In this document: positions 8,037 to 16,265 of the stretch, piece by piece
Layout: every line of letters starts with the position of its first letter
Numbering within the stretch: the stretch's first letter is position 1
Source of the DNA: a virus
IMG/VR virus record: IMGVR_UViG_3300037502_002605
Span: 1 to 24,367 of that record
Direction: 5' to 3' (one strand)
Length of the DNA: 24,367 nucleotides
Notes under the pieces: generated by a model
The model's input: the letters and a program-made list of their open reading frames with translations, nothing else
Databases searched by the model: none
What the model was told of the DNA's origin: nothing
Position numbers and translations under genes: made by a program

Positions 8037-8065
8037 ATTATATCATAACTATATGTATTTGTCAA
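8037..8065 (-). promoter_or_regulatory. Sigma-A-type promoter for the zinc-finger/resolvase operon
   Basis: TTGACA (8065-8060), 17-bp spacer, TATAAT (8042-8037), with TG one base before the -10 (extended -10). It is a full consensus match. The predicted start is near 8030, giving a leader of about 48 nt before the TTG at 7982. It sits immediately after the polymerase stop codon. Confidence 0.85.
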
Positions 8066-8070
8066 AATCT

Positions 8071-10173
8071 CTAAGGTTTACGCTTTTTGCTAGGTCGAAT
8101 AATTCTGCAATTGCCTAGGAATTTATCAATTTTGTTTTCATCTCTTACAAATTTACCATCAAGATGTCTCCAACCAGCTTCCTCAAATTCATTCTTTATT
8201 TGTACAACATCACCAACGAATAGTTTATCAATGTCGTCAGACCAAAAATCTTTCTTTTTGACTTTTAATAGTTTTTCATCACCATTATTAAGAATATAAA
8301 AAGTAACAAGAGGTGTAAACTTTTTGTTAACCTCAGTTACAAGAGCCACATTGTCTGGTAACTCTGGGAATGTAGAAACGGCATAACCTAGATTGTCTTT
8401 TTCAAATTGAATCTGTTCATACAGTTCAATTTTTGTTGGTGGATTATTTCTTACCGCTTCTTCGTATTCCTTAGCATTCTTTAAACGTTTTTCTTTTGTT
8501 TTGTCAACAAGGTTATTTTTATAAGCTACTGGTTTTTTAATTGTTTTTAAAACAAGTTTTTCTTCACCAGTACGCTTATTTATTTTCACGTTTTTTTGTA
8601 CAACATCTTTAAAGTTTTCATATTTTAAAGTATTAGGCTTCTTTTTATCTGTCATTGTAAGGTAAATTTCTAGAAGAATCTCTTTTTTGCCAAACCTTTT
8701 GAAAAAGTCTAGACGAATTAATATCTCAGCTTGTCTAGTGTTTAAAGATGTTTTTTCAATTAAATCTCTGACAAGCAAGTGGAATTCATTTTGGTTATAT
8801 GACGTTGTTTTTTCTAAGTCTAGCAACTCTTTTGCCACATTAGAGTTTAAATATTTTATAGATGCAATACCTTTATAGATGGCATTTTCATCTTTATTGT
8901 ATCTATAACTGGCACCAGACTTTCCAAATTCTACTGGTTTAATAGTAATTTTTTTGCTTTTAGCATAATTAATTATTTTACCAGTTTGTTCTTTATCGTC
9001 ATCCTGTAGATTGAGAGCTGTTGTCAAAAATTCTAAAGGATAATGATATCTTAGATATGCACCTATGTAACCAGTGTAGCTGTATGGTTTAGAGTGATTA
9101 TCCGAGAAACCATATCCACTTGCATCAGAGATAATTTTTAAAAATGGTTCAATAATCTCATCTATAGTTTCTTGTTTTTCATTGTATTCTGATTTCATGA
9201 ATTCTGAGAAACCTTGTCGTATCTTGTCAAGATATTGTTGAGTACCTTTTTTCTTAGAAAGTCCACGTCTAACAGTGTCAGATTCACTACCAGTGTGATT
9301 AGCAAATTTGGTAAGGAATTTCATAATTTGTTCTTGGAAAATCAAGAACCCTAACGTTGGTTTAAGAAAATCATTTAAAGCATCATGACCATTATCTTTC
9401 ATAATACCTTGAGAAAGCTCATATCTATAACTGTTACCACTAGGTCTAATTGCCCCATTTGCCATAGATAGTAAGTCAATATAGCTTGCATTAGGGTTCA
9501 TCTTGTGTATATTATCAAGTGTCTCTTGACTAAACAACTGTTTAACATATCTTTGTGCAGAATCACTTTCCATTTGAAATACACCTAGTGTTGATTCTGA
9601 CATAGATTTCCAAACATTAATATCATTTATATCAACATTATCTGGTGTTAATCTTTCTATATTGGCTATTTTACATGTTTCATTTATTAACTCAATGTTC
9701 ATAAGACCTAATACATCAAGCTTAACAAAGTTTTTACTGTCAAGTTCACCCATATCAACAGCAGAAACTTTATATTTGCTATCTTTAGTATAAAGTGTTG
9801 AAACTGTTTCATCAAGGTTTACTGGTGAGACAACGAAGCCACTTGGGTGACTACCCATGGCAAAAATAACACCAACCATTAAGTCAACATATTTAAACAA
9901 CTCTGGGTATCTCTTTTTGTATGATTCATCTATATGGTCTTTACCATTGTATTTTTCTACAGATTTAGATATCATATCTACCTCTTGTAGTGACATATCT
10001 AAAAACCTGCCAACCTCTCTTATTGCCCCCTTTAAAGCAAAAGTATTAAACGTTATGATTTCAGAGAAGTCAACACCGTCTATCGTTGCGATAAAATCAA
10101 TGACTTCTTGCCTGCGATTTGGAGGGAAATCTACATCAATATCTGGTAGTGAAACTCTATCTGGATTTAAAAA
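8071..10173 (-). CDS. dnaE: DNA polymerase III alpha subunit (DnaE type), exon 2 (C-terminal 700 aa)
   Basis: This exon continues exon 1 (12475-11267) after intron removal, giving 1,103 aa in total. It opens FLNPDRVSLPDIDVDF, with the two catalytic Asp of the polymerase (PDIDVDF). It then shows HPSGFVVSP, the third catalytic Asp in KLDVLGL, GVFQMES, IRPSGN, FQEQIM, RRGLSKKK and GYGFSDNHSKPYSY, all in the usual C-family polymerase order. A C-terminal region with a likely OB fold follows. The TTG at 10176 is not a start: its final G is the last base of the intron. Role: replicative chain elongation of phage DNA. No PolC-type exonuclease domain is present. Confidence 0.93.
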   Translation of the reverse strand, partial: FLNPDRVSLPDIDVDFPPNRRQEVIDFIATIDGVDFSEIITFNTFALKGAIREVGRFLDMSLQEVDMISKSVEKYNGKDHIDESYKKRYPELFKYVDLMVGVIFAMGSHPSGFVVSPVNLDETVSTLYTKDSKYKVSAVDMGELDSKNFVKLDVLGLMNIELINETCKIANIERLTPDNVDINDINVWKSMSESTLGVFQMESDSAQRYVKQLFSQETLDNIHKMNPNASYIDLLSMANGAIRPSGNSYRYELSQGIMKDNGHDALNDFLKPTLGFLIFQEQIMKFLTKFANHTGSESDTVRRGLSKKKGTQQYLDKIRQGFSEFMKSEYNEKQETIDEIIEPFLKIISDASGYGFSDNHSKPYSYTGYIGAYLRYHYPLEFLTTALNLQDDDKEQTGKIINYAKSKKITIKPVEFGKSGASYRYNKDENAIYKGIASIKYLNSNVAKELLDLEKTTSYNQNEFHLLVRDLIEKTSLNTRQAEILIRLDFFKRFGKKEILLEIYLTMTDKKKPNTLKYENFKDVVQKNVKINKRTGEEKLVLKTIKKPVAYKNNLVDKTKEKRLKNAKEYEEAVRNNPPTKIELYEQIQFEKDNLGYAVSTFPELPDNVALVTEVNKKFTPLVTFYILNNGDEKLLKVKKKDFWSDDIDKLFVGDVVQIKNEFEEAGWRHLDGKFVRDENKIDKFLGNCRIIRPSKKRKP

Positions 10174-11266
10174 CAATTTGTTATCGTAAGGCTCTTTATC
10201 CTTACTTCTTACACTTTCATGTAAGTTCAGACTATATCATTACTTATGGGGAATTTACTTTATTTATATATAAATTTATCTTTTTTTCTTTTTAGATAAA
10301 ACTCTCCTGTGTCATCATTATATATCATTTTATAAAACTTAGATATGTTGTCTGTTCTACTAATCTTTATGTATTTAGTATTACTTCCAATCCTCTTTTT
10401 ACTTTCATTGTATATGTTTGAAGAAAATCCCATATCTCTAAAATAACTATTTAAACCATTTATGAAATTAACACTTGCACAGGTTATGCTTATTTGTTGG
10501 TAATCTCCATATTTTGTACGATTGGTAGAAATGCTTCCATCACCATCAAAATATCCTCTAATAAAATGTGGCATAAATTCTTCTCCCAAACTATGAAATT
10601 CAGAAATTAATGATTTCCTTTCTTTTAATCCATATTGTGACAAGAAATCAATAGCTTCTTGTGATATATAAATTAAAGTATAACCATTTTTATTTTTATA
10701 TATCTTCCTATTTATACCACAATATTCTTTTATACTTTCTAATATATGTAAATCATTGGAGGATATTGCTATTCTATATCTCCTAGAATGTGAATCATAA
10801 TACAGGCATCCGTCTGACATTATGAATCCGAATATGTATGAATTTATATAATTAAATCCATCTTCATATATATTTTTATCATATTTAAATACAACATTTC
10901 TATACCCAGTAGACCTACATTCTTTACTACAATAAACCCTATTATAGCTTTTTGATTTAAAAAATATATTACAATTTTTACAATTCTTATTATACATTTT
11001 CCAATATTCATCCTTATACTTATCCCCATAAGTATTTTGTACTCTTGGATATTTCACCATATCGCAAGACTTAGGTTACTTTATCTAGTCGTTGAACCTT
11101 CTACTTATTTCTAAGTAGCTTGGATGCGGATTTCCCAATCCTAAATATTTTTACTATATCTTAGCTAGTTAAGCTAAGCCCTTATCTATGTCACCATGAT
11201 AAGTTAGTAATCTAGGCTCTAAGGGGTTCCCCGCAATTCACAAAATTTAATTCCGCTTTTAAGTTA
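10174..11266 (-). other. Group I intron in dnaE with endonuclease ORF
   Basis: 1,093 nt. P1: exon bases TTCCGT (11272-11267) pair with GCGGAA (11256-11251), leaving the required U-G at the splice site. The core GAATTGCGGGGAACCCC lies at 11239-11223 and CCGCATCCAAGC at 11129-11118. P7 is TTCAACGACTA (11096-11086) with TAGTCTGAA (10234-10226). P9 is CTTACA/TGTAAG (10225-10208) and P9.1 is GTAAGG/CCTTAC (10205-10186). The intron ends in G (10174). The 3' exon start TTTTA can pair with TAAAA just before the internal guide (P10). Splicing joins ...HELNFFR to FLNPDRV..., the normal polymerase sequence. The ORF lies between the P7 strands, probably in the P8 loop. Confidence 0.93.
10260..11060 (-). 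CDS. Intron-encoded LAGLIDADG homing endonuclease with N-terminal zinc finger
   Basis: 266 aa. Two LAGLIDADG motifs are visible: YIFGFIMSDG (residues 75-84) and HFIRGYFDGD (165-174). Both end in the catalytic acidic residue, and about 90 residues separate them, as in single-chain enzymes. Residues 27-48 hold Cys27-x2-Cys30 and Cys44-x3-Cys48, a small zinc finger probably aiding DNA recognition. Expected role: cutting intron-less dnaE alleles to spread the intron. ATG 11060 has no recognisable ribosome binding site and lies close to the P7/P3 elements, so translation is probably weak or structure-controlled. The ORF is complete and looks intact. Confidence 0.9.
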   Translation of the reverse strand: MVKYPRVQNTYGDKYKDEYWKMYNKNCKNCNIFFKSKSYNRVYCSKECRSTGYRNVVFKYDKNIYEDGFNYINSYIFGFIMSDGCLYYDSHSRRYRIAISSNDLHILESIKEYCGINRKIYKNKNGYTLIYISQEAIDFLSQYGLKERKSLISEFHSLGEEFMPHFIRGYFDGDGSISTNRTKYGDYQQISITCASVNFINGLNSYFRDMGFSSNIYNESKKRIGSNTKYIKISRTDNISKFYKMIYNDDTGEFYLKRKKDKFIYK

Positions 11267-12475
11267 ACGGAAAAAGTTAAGTTCATGTTTAACAGAGTCC
11301 ATCTCTGTAATACCAAGCAGGTAGGCTATTAAACTCCCACAACAACTCCCTCTTCCATAGCCATGTTTAATCCCGTTTTCATTAGACCAGTCAATTATAT
11401 GTTTCTGCAACAACATGTAATCAACCGCTTCTAGTTTTTCATATGTTTTAAACTCTTCTTTGATTCTGTCAAAATAAACTTTTTTCTCATCTTTTGGAAG
11501 TTTATTTATACCACGTTCAATAGTACCTTCATTTATTTTTTCTTTAAATACTTCAATTGGTTTGTCATATAGTTTAGGATACTTAGGCGAATCATCAAGA
11601 GTAAATGGCTCTACCATATCAGCCATAACGTTTGTATTGTGGATAGCTTCAAGGTATATATTTCTTGGTAGCGCATTTTGTTCTTCAAACATCTTTACAA
11701 ACTCTTCGTATGATTTAAACGTTAAATCAAAGCTATCTTCATCTCCATAGTCAATACCTTTTGATTTAATAAATAGGCTTCTTGCCTCGGCATGTTCCTT
11801 GTTTAAAGCGTGTGTATCAGTACCTCCAATTAACGGTATATCCAAATCTCTAGATAGTCTAAGCAACAATTGATTAAACTCTATCTGTTTAGGGTGATTG
11901 TGCGCTTGAATTTCAAAAAACATTCTATGCTTGTTGTCTCCCATAAAGTTTAATAAATCATCTAACTCTCTTTCTGAGTTTTTATTGCCATTTAATGATT
12001 CTTGGTATAGACGATAGATTGGTGATGCAATACACGCAGAAGTCATGAGAATATTATCTGACGTGTTTTTTAGCTCATCAAAAGTGATACGTGGATTGAA
12101 ATAAAAGTGACCATCCTCTTTTTTAAAAGATTGAGATGTAAGTTTGTTAAGTTCTAAGTATCCATCATAATTTTTTGCCATCAACATGTAGTGATAGTTA
12201 TCTCTCTCACGCAACGGCTCACCGTTAACATCGACTATACCTTTGGTTAAATAGATTTCATTTGCGTGAATGTACTTCATACCACGCTCTTCTATATCAC
12301 GCTTTTTATTCACATGATTTAATACACTCCCATGTTCAGAGAATGCGATTGCACCCATACCTAGCTGTTCTGCCTTGTCTAGATATTGACTATATTTAGT
12401 TATAGAATCAGCTCCAGAAGAAACGGTTAGGTTCGATAAATCAGAATGTATATGGTAAACAGTATAATTATCCAA
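11267..12475 (-). CDS. dnaE: DNA polymerase III alpha subunit (DnaE type), exon 1 (N-terminal 403 aa)
   Basis: Start at TTG 12475 after AAAGGAGAT. The N-terminal PHP domain shows HIHSDLSN, the metal-site segments FSEHGS and ANEIYL, SACIASP, and GGTDTHAL, so its metal ligands look kept. The exon ends with the polymerase segment GYGRGSCCGSLIAYLLGIT, the phosphate-contacting region of C-family polymerases. The last exon codon is CGT (11269-11267); the TAA that follows is intron sequence and is not a true end of the protein. Without splicing the product would lack all catalytic Asp residues. It lies 17 nt after the 220-aa gene and shares its promoter at 13196. Confidence 0.93.
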
Positions 12476-12492
12476 TATTTTTATCTCCTTTC

Positions 12493-13155
12493 TTACAATA
12501 TAAAGTATTCTAGCTCAACTAATTTAGCTCTAACTTTTTTAAGAGAATCTTTGTTGAACTTAATTGCTTTTGAATCATTTTCATTGATTGCTTTGTTAAG
12601 TAATCCTAAATGTGTATCCATTCTATGTAGGTATTCTTTCATCTGTTCTTCACCATGATTGCTCATGAGAATATCTTTGTATATATCAACATCAGTATTC
12701 ATTAGATTTTGATTGTGCATTTCTGTCTTATCTGTATAGACACTTCTGTCAACCATATCAAACATCTCGCCCAATGTTTTATCTGTTTCGATTAACCTGT
12801 AACCATTTTCTCTCATCTCTTTGTCTGCTATACTTTTTAAATATTTTTCTGTCTCTTCAACGTATTCTGGAAGTGGGTTTGACAGTTTCATATAATGCCT
12901 GTTTGATTTTACGGCATTTATAATTACGTTAAAATCTTTTGTTCCATGTTTAGCAATAAGAACCAATTCTTTTTCATCAACATATTCTAACTCATAATCT
13001 TCTTCTTCGTGCTTAGCTGTAGGAAACAGCAAAATCATTTCCACTATTTTGTCGTATGAAATATCTTCATCATCTTCAATAGCTGTAATGTAATAACAAT
13101 GCTCATCTTGTTCTAATAGTTTTAGTTTAACTAGGTCGCCAAGTGCAAAATTCAT
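12493..13155 (-). CDS. 220-aa phage protein of unknown function upstream of dnaE
   Basis: ATG 13155 is preceded by AAGGAGAG. It begins NFALGDLVKLKLLEQDEHCYY, a small beta-barrel-like start, and continues with an acidic middle. From residue about 95 it is mostly charged helix, including a likely coiled coil at 170-215. No catalytic motif is recognised. It is the first gene of a two-gene operon with the DNA polymerase, under the promoter at 13196-13224, so a replication-accessory role is possible but only inferred from position. Confidence 0.65.
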   Translation of the reverse strand: MNFALGDLVKLKLLEQDEHCYYITAIEDDEDISYDKIVEMILLFPTAKHEEEDYELEYVDEKELVLIAKHGTKDFNVIINAVKSNRHYMKLSNPLPEYVEETEKYLKSIADKEMRENGYRLIETDKTLGEMFDMVDRSVYTDKTEMHNQNLMNTDVDIYKDILMSNHGEEQMKEYLHRMDTHLGLLNKAINENDSKAIKFNKDSLKKVRAKLVELEYFIL

Positions 13156-13170
13156 ATATCTACTCTCCTT

Positions 13171-13211
13171 ATAATAAAAAATCTGCTATACATATAGTAT
13201 AACAGATTTTT
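13171..13211 (-). terminator. Strong terminator after thymidine kinase, interleaved with the next promoter
   Basis: On the - strand, 13211-13197 pairs with 13191-13177 over 15 bp (one G-T) with loop TATAT, then TTTTTTATTA. It terminates transcripts from the nucleotide operon. Its 5' arm covers the -10 box and spacer of the promoter at 13196-13224, so it is also an inverted repeat that could act as an operator. Confidence 0.85.
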
Positions 13212-13224
13212 AGAATTAAGTCAA
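13196..13224 (-). promoter_or_regulatory. Sigma-A-type promoter for the 220-aa gene and dnaE
   Basis: TTGACT (13224-13219), 17-bp spacer, TATACT (13201-13196). The predicted start is near 13189. Directly upstream (13231-13226) lies a second TATAAT preceded by AATAATGA, the spacer shared by other promoters in this window. Its -35 position is only TTTTTA, overlapping the thymidine kinase stop, so it looks like a decayed or weak tandem promoter. Confidence 0.78.
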
Positions 13225-13247
13225 CATTATATCATTATTTTTTACTT

Positions 13248-13868
13248 TTAAAAAATAGCATCATAGAAACAATCGTCGCAAACACTTTTATATTCTGAAT
13301 CACCAACAATAAATTGAGCACCATGTTTTACAACCTCGCCATCATTGTATAACAGATGGTGAGTAGCCAGTTTATCATTGCATGTATCACAAACTTTCTT
13401 TACGTAAATTGTGTTATCGGAAAGCCCCAAAATGTTCTCTGTTGATGTAAAAGCTTTGCCTTTATAATCAAACATAAGACCGAAGATAACAAGTTTAACA
13501 TCATAACCTTGTATTGCACTTTTAAGCTCTAATAAATGTAGTTCACTAAAAAACTGCCACTCATCAATAAATATATAATCAGTTTTATTTAGGTCATATG
13601 ATTTTAAAATATCCCTAATATCATCTTCTTTAAAAACAGCTCGTGCCTTAATCTGTTTGCCATTTCTTGATTTAATGATGCCTGTACCACTTCTATTGTC
13701 TTTTCCACTAGTTAATAAAATAATACTTTTATTAAGCGATTTTAGCTCTATACACGCATTTAAAAGCAATGCAGATTTTCCAGAACCCATTGTGCCGTGA
13801 ATAAAGTTTATAGTGCCCTTATAAAGAGCCTTATAGTCTCTAAAATCGTCAACATTTTCAATCATCAT
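13248..13868 (-). CDS. tdk: Thymidine kinase
   Basis: 206 aa. Walker A is GTMGSGKS (25-32). The segment DNRSGTGIIKSRNG corresponds to the family's D.R.G...I.SR.G, and the catalytic acid is in FIDEWQFF (about 102). The zinc-binding cysteines occur in CDTC and CDDC near the C-terminus. The size is typical of type II Tdk. It phosphorylates thymidine to dTMP, feeding the same pool as ThyA upstream. Start ATG 13868 (or the adjacent 13865) follows GAGGTG. It is the last gene of the operon from promoter 16765 and is followed by the strong terminator at 13171. Confidence 0.95.
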   Translation of the reverse strand: MMIENVDDFRDYKALYKGTINFIHGTMGSGKSALLLNACIELKSLNKSIILLTSGKDNRSGTGIIKSRNGKQIKARAVFKEDDIRDILKSYDLNKTDYIFIDEWQFFSELHLLELKSAIQGYDVKLVIFGLMFDYKGKAFTSTENILGLSDNTIYVKKVCDTCNDKLATHHLLYNDGEVVKHGAQFIVGDSEYKSVCDDCFYDAIF

Positions 13869-13878
13869 TTTTTACACC

Positions 13879-14268
13879 TCAATATTCCACTATACTATTC
13901 TTAAAATTTCTAATACCGCCTTTTAATTCTGTAACAGGTACGTCACCACCAAAACGTGGAATTAGGTGGGCGTGACAATGAAAAATTGTTTGCCCAGCCC
14001 ACTCCCCTACATTATATCCAATATTATAACCATCTGGTGAAAGTGTTTTGTCAAGGTGTGTTTTGCAATTTCTTATTAGTATGTTCATATCTTCATGCTC
14101 TCTATATGATAGGCTGAAAAAATCTTTTTTATGTTCTTTTGGCAAGATAAGAATGTGACCATGATTAACTGGGAATTTGTCATATATTGCAAAGCAAGAT
14201 TCGTTCTCCATTAGTATAGACTCTTTATCTTTGTAACGTTCACAAAATACGCAGTGACTGTCGCACAT
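13879..14268 (-). CDS. HIT-family nucleotide hydrolase/transferase
   Basis: 129 aa. The histidine triad is His97-Cys-His99-Ala-His101 followed by LIPR. The upstream family segments FPVNHGHILILPKEH and NVGEWAGQTIFHCH are also present. The N-terminal CVFC pair is typical of the HINT/Ap4A-hydrolase-like branch. HIT proteins cleave nucleoside phosphoramidates or dinucleoside polyphosphates; the substrate here is unknown. The start ATG 14268 follows GGAGG, which overlaps the end of the clpP-like gene. It sits in a nucleotide-synthesis operon between the ClpP-like protease and thymidine kinase. Confidence 0.92.
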   Translation of the reverse strand: MCDSHCVFCERYKDKESILMENESCFAIYDKFPVNHGHILILPKEHKKDFFSLSYREHEDMNILIRNCKTHLDKTLSPDGYNIGYNVGEWAGQTIFHCHAHLIPRFGGDVPVTELKGGIRNFKNSIVEY

Positions 14269-14270
14269 AA

Positions 14271-14873
14271 TTAATCCTCCGTTTCTTGAGCATCTTCTTC
14301 TTGTTCAACAACCTTAATTTTTCGTTCTGGCTTTTTTGTTACAATATCGGCAATACCAAGCTCAACAGCTTCTTTGCCAGAAAAGATATGATTAATCTTT
14401 GTATTTTTAATTTCATCCATTAGCTCTGGTGCAAGTTTTGTTTCTTTAAACAAGTCGTTATACATACTTTGTAAAATTTGAACCTCTTTATGATAATCTT
14501 CATGGTCTTTGATATAACCATTGATACCATACGATACACTATGATAAAGGAATCGTGTGTATCGGTGTGCAACTCGCACGTCACCTTTAACAAAAATACC
14601 TAAAGCCATAGACCCAACCATACCCATACCATGTGTAATGATTGGTGTATCAGACATTTCCATAGCCCCAATGATAGCAAAGCCATCATAGACACTACCA
14701 CCAGGTGAATTAATATAGATTTCAATAGGTTCTGGTTCATAATCTTTTAGCGTTGCTGTCATTTGGTCATCAAAATAATTAATTTCATTAATTCGTGTAA
14801 TAACTTCTTTTGATAAATCTGATGTGATTTCTTCTGAAATGATAATCTCACGTACTACGTCTTGTTGTTGCAT
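14271..14873 (-). CDS. clpP: ClpP-like serine protease (S14)
   Basis: 200 aa, the usual ClpP length. It contains INSPGGSVYDGFAI (oxyanion and dimer region), nucleophile Ser88 in VGSMAL and His111 in FLYHSVS. The position of the catalytic Asp (normally in DRD.FMS..EA) is occupied by Asn161 in KINHIFSGKEA. The C-terminus is acidic and extended (EQEEDAQETED). Phage ClpP-like enzymes are usually head-maturation proteases next to portal genes. This one lies in an early nucleotide operon instead, so a cytoplasmic role with host Clp ATPases, or on host proteins, is more likely (inference). ATG 14873 follows AGAGGTG. Confidence 0.9.
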   Translation of the reverse strand: MQQQDVVREIIISEEITSDLSKEVITRINEINYFDDQMTATLKDYEPEPIEIYINSPGGSVYDGFAIIGAMEMSDTPIITHGMGMVGSMALGIFVKGDVRVAHRYTRFLYHSVSYGINGYIKDHEDYHKEVQILQSMYNDLFKETKLAPELMDEIKNTKINHIFSGKEAVELGIADIVTKKPERKIKVVEQEEDAQETED

Positions 14874-14895
14874 ATAAACACCTCTTCTTTTTATT

Positions 14896-15384
14896 TTATT
14901 TTCTAGCGTATTCTACAAAAGAGTAAGGCGGTGTATCGCCATCTTCTTCTACTTTTTTAACAATCTTTACATTCCAATCTTTGTATTCAAACTTAGGGAA
15001 AAACTTACGTGCATCAACATTGATACTATGTACATGAGTTAAAATCATTTTATCAGCGTGATTAATAAATTTTGAATAAATTTCTTCTCCACCGATAATC
15101 ATAACTTCTTCACTTTTTGACAGAAGCAAAACATCATTGATAGAGTTTAAGACTGTTGCCCCGTCTAGTTTTAAATCTTTTTCCCTAGATAGCACGATAT
15201 TTTTACGAAACGGTAAAGGTTTACTAGGTAATGAATCCCATGTCTTTCTGCCCATAACAACAGCTTTACCATTTGTTACCTCTTTAAATCTTTTTAAATC
15301 TTCTTTGATGTCGTATAATAGGTTATTATTACCGTCACCAATTCCATCTGCCATGTCTGTAATGGCTACAAGTGTAATTGACAT
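14896..15384 (-). CDS. folA: Dihydrofolate reductase
   Basis: 162 aa. Features of the family: SITLVAITDMADGIG at the N-terminus, the acidic substrate-binding residue region YDIKEDLKRF, VVMGRKTWDSLP (NADPH site), NIVLSR, and VMIIGGEEIYSKF. It regenerates tetrahydrofolate, the cofactor consumed by ThyA. ATG 15384 follows AGAGGAGAT, 15 nt after the thyA stop. The gene is intact. Confidence 0.95.
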   Translation of the reverse strand: MSITLVAITDMADGIGDGNNNLLYDIKEDLKRFKEVTNGKAVVMGRKTWDSLPSKPLPFRKNIVLSREKDLKLDGATVLNSINDVLLLSKSEEVMIIGGEEIYSKFINHADKMILTHVHSINVDARKFFPKFEYKDWNVKIVKKVEEDGDTPPYSFVEYARK

Positions 15385-15399
15385 ATATTAAATCTCCTC

Positions 15400-16254
15400 T
15401 CAAATACCTAAATCAAATTTTAGTTGTGGCTTGACTGGTTCATAGTCAATAAGTTCAAAATCGCTTTCATCTATCTCATAAAATGTTTTACCATTCGCAT
15501 TAAGTATTAGTTTTGGTTGTTTTTCTGAAGGGGTTCTACTTAGCAATTCATGTGCCTCTGCTATTTGTCTAGAGTATATATGTAGATTTTGTGTAAACCT
15601 TGCAAATTTACCAACCTCATACCCACAATGTTGTGCAATCATCATTTGAAGTGCTACATATTGCATCATGTTTATATGACCAGCAGTTAAGTAGTCTGAT
15701 GACCTTTGTGTTAAAGTCATATCAAGGTAATAAATTTCTTTATCTCCTACAAACTTATTACCTGGTCGCACACTTAACAAAATTTGAAAAGCACACGGAT
15801 AGAGACCGTCTGTTTCTGTTAAATCATTTTCTTGCAATAGGTTGATGATATGTCTTCTCCCAAAAGGATTCTCAGTGAGACCTTCTAAAAGTTTATTCAT
15901 TAAGTTATATCTAGCAACGGTAGCCCCATATCTTTGTCCGATAGTACCATCATCTAAACGCCATAATCCCCACCAGTTTACTTGGTATTTATCTTCAAGC
16001 ACAGACAAATCAGATGTTTGGTCTTGATAAATCCATTGCATCTCTCTAATTGCTTTTTTAATTGCAATCGGTCTTAAGGTTGTTATGGGAAACTCTCCTT
16101 TAGAAATATCATACTCTTCAAACACTTGTGTTATAAATAGTGAATGAGCGGGTTTACCATCACTCTCATAAATAGGTCTAGGGTCTTTATCCCAAGTACC
16201 CTCCCTTAAAATCCTCTGTATCAACTCTTTATGTATTAAATCAGCCTTATTCAA
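15400..16254 (-). CDS. thyA: Thymidylate synthase (ThyA type)
   Basis: 284 aa from TTG 16254, with TTAGGAGTG 8 nt before it; a longer frame to 16284 would overlap the upstream gene and contain this site. Hallmarks are GRRHII, the active-site Cys in LYPCAFQ (about residue 154), LTQRSSDYLTAGHINMMQY (the family has D rather than T or L at some sites) and LHIYSRQ. It makes dTMP from dUMP with methylene-THF and pairs with the DHFR gene directly downstream. Length is close to typical ThyA (264-316 aa). It follows the HTH/zinc-ribbon gene by 11 nt. Confidence 0.94.
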   Translation of the reverse strand: MNKADLIHKELIQRILREGTWDKDPRPIYESDGKPAHSLFITQVFEEYDISKGEFPITTLRPIAIKKAIREMQWIYQDQTSDLSVLEDKYQVNWWGLWRLDDGTIGQRYGATVARYNLMNKLLEGLTENPFGRRHIINLLQENDLTETDGLYPCAFQILLSVRPGNKFVGDKEIYYLDMTLTQRSSDYLTAGHINMMQYVALQMMIAQHCGYEVGKFARFTQNLHIYSRQIAEAHELLSRTPSEKQPKLILNANGKTFYEIDESDFELIDYEPVKPQLKFDLGI

Positions 16255-16265
16255 AAACTTCACTC

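Noticed and set aside
9857-10189. 110-aa plus-strand frame opposite dnaE exon 2
   Set aside because: Mirrors conserved polymerase coding sequence and has no supporting signals.
10174-11266. Intein rather than intron
   Set aside because: The inserted segment has stop codons before the endonuclease ORF and no splicing-domain motifs, but has group I RNA core elements.
11264-12475. dnaE read as a truncated pseudogene with a premature stop
   Set aside because: The stop belongs to a group I intron with all core helices; joining 11267 to 10173 restores a full polymerase.
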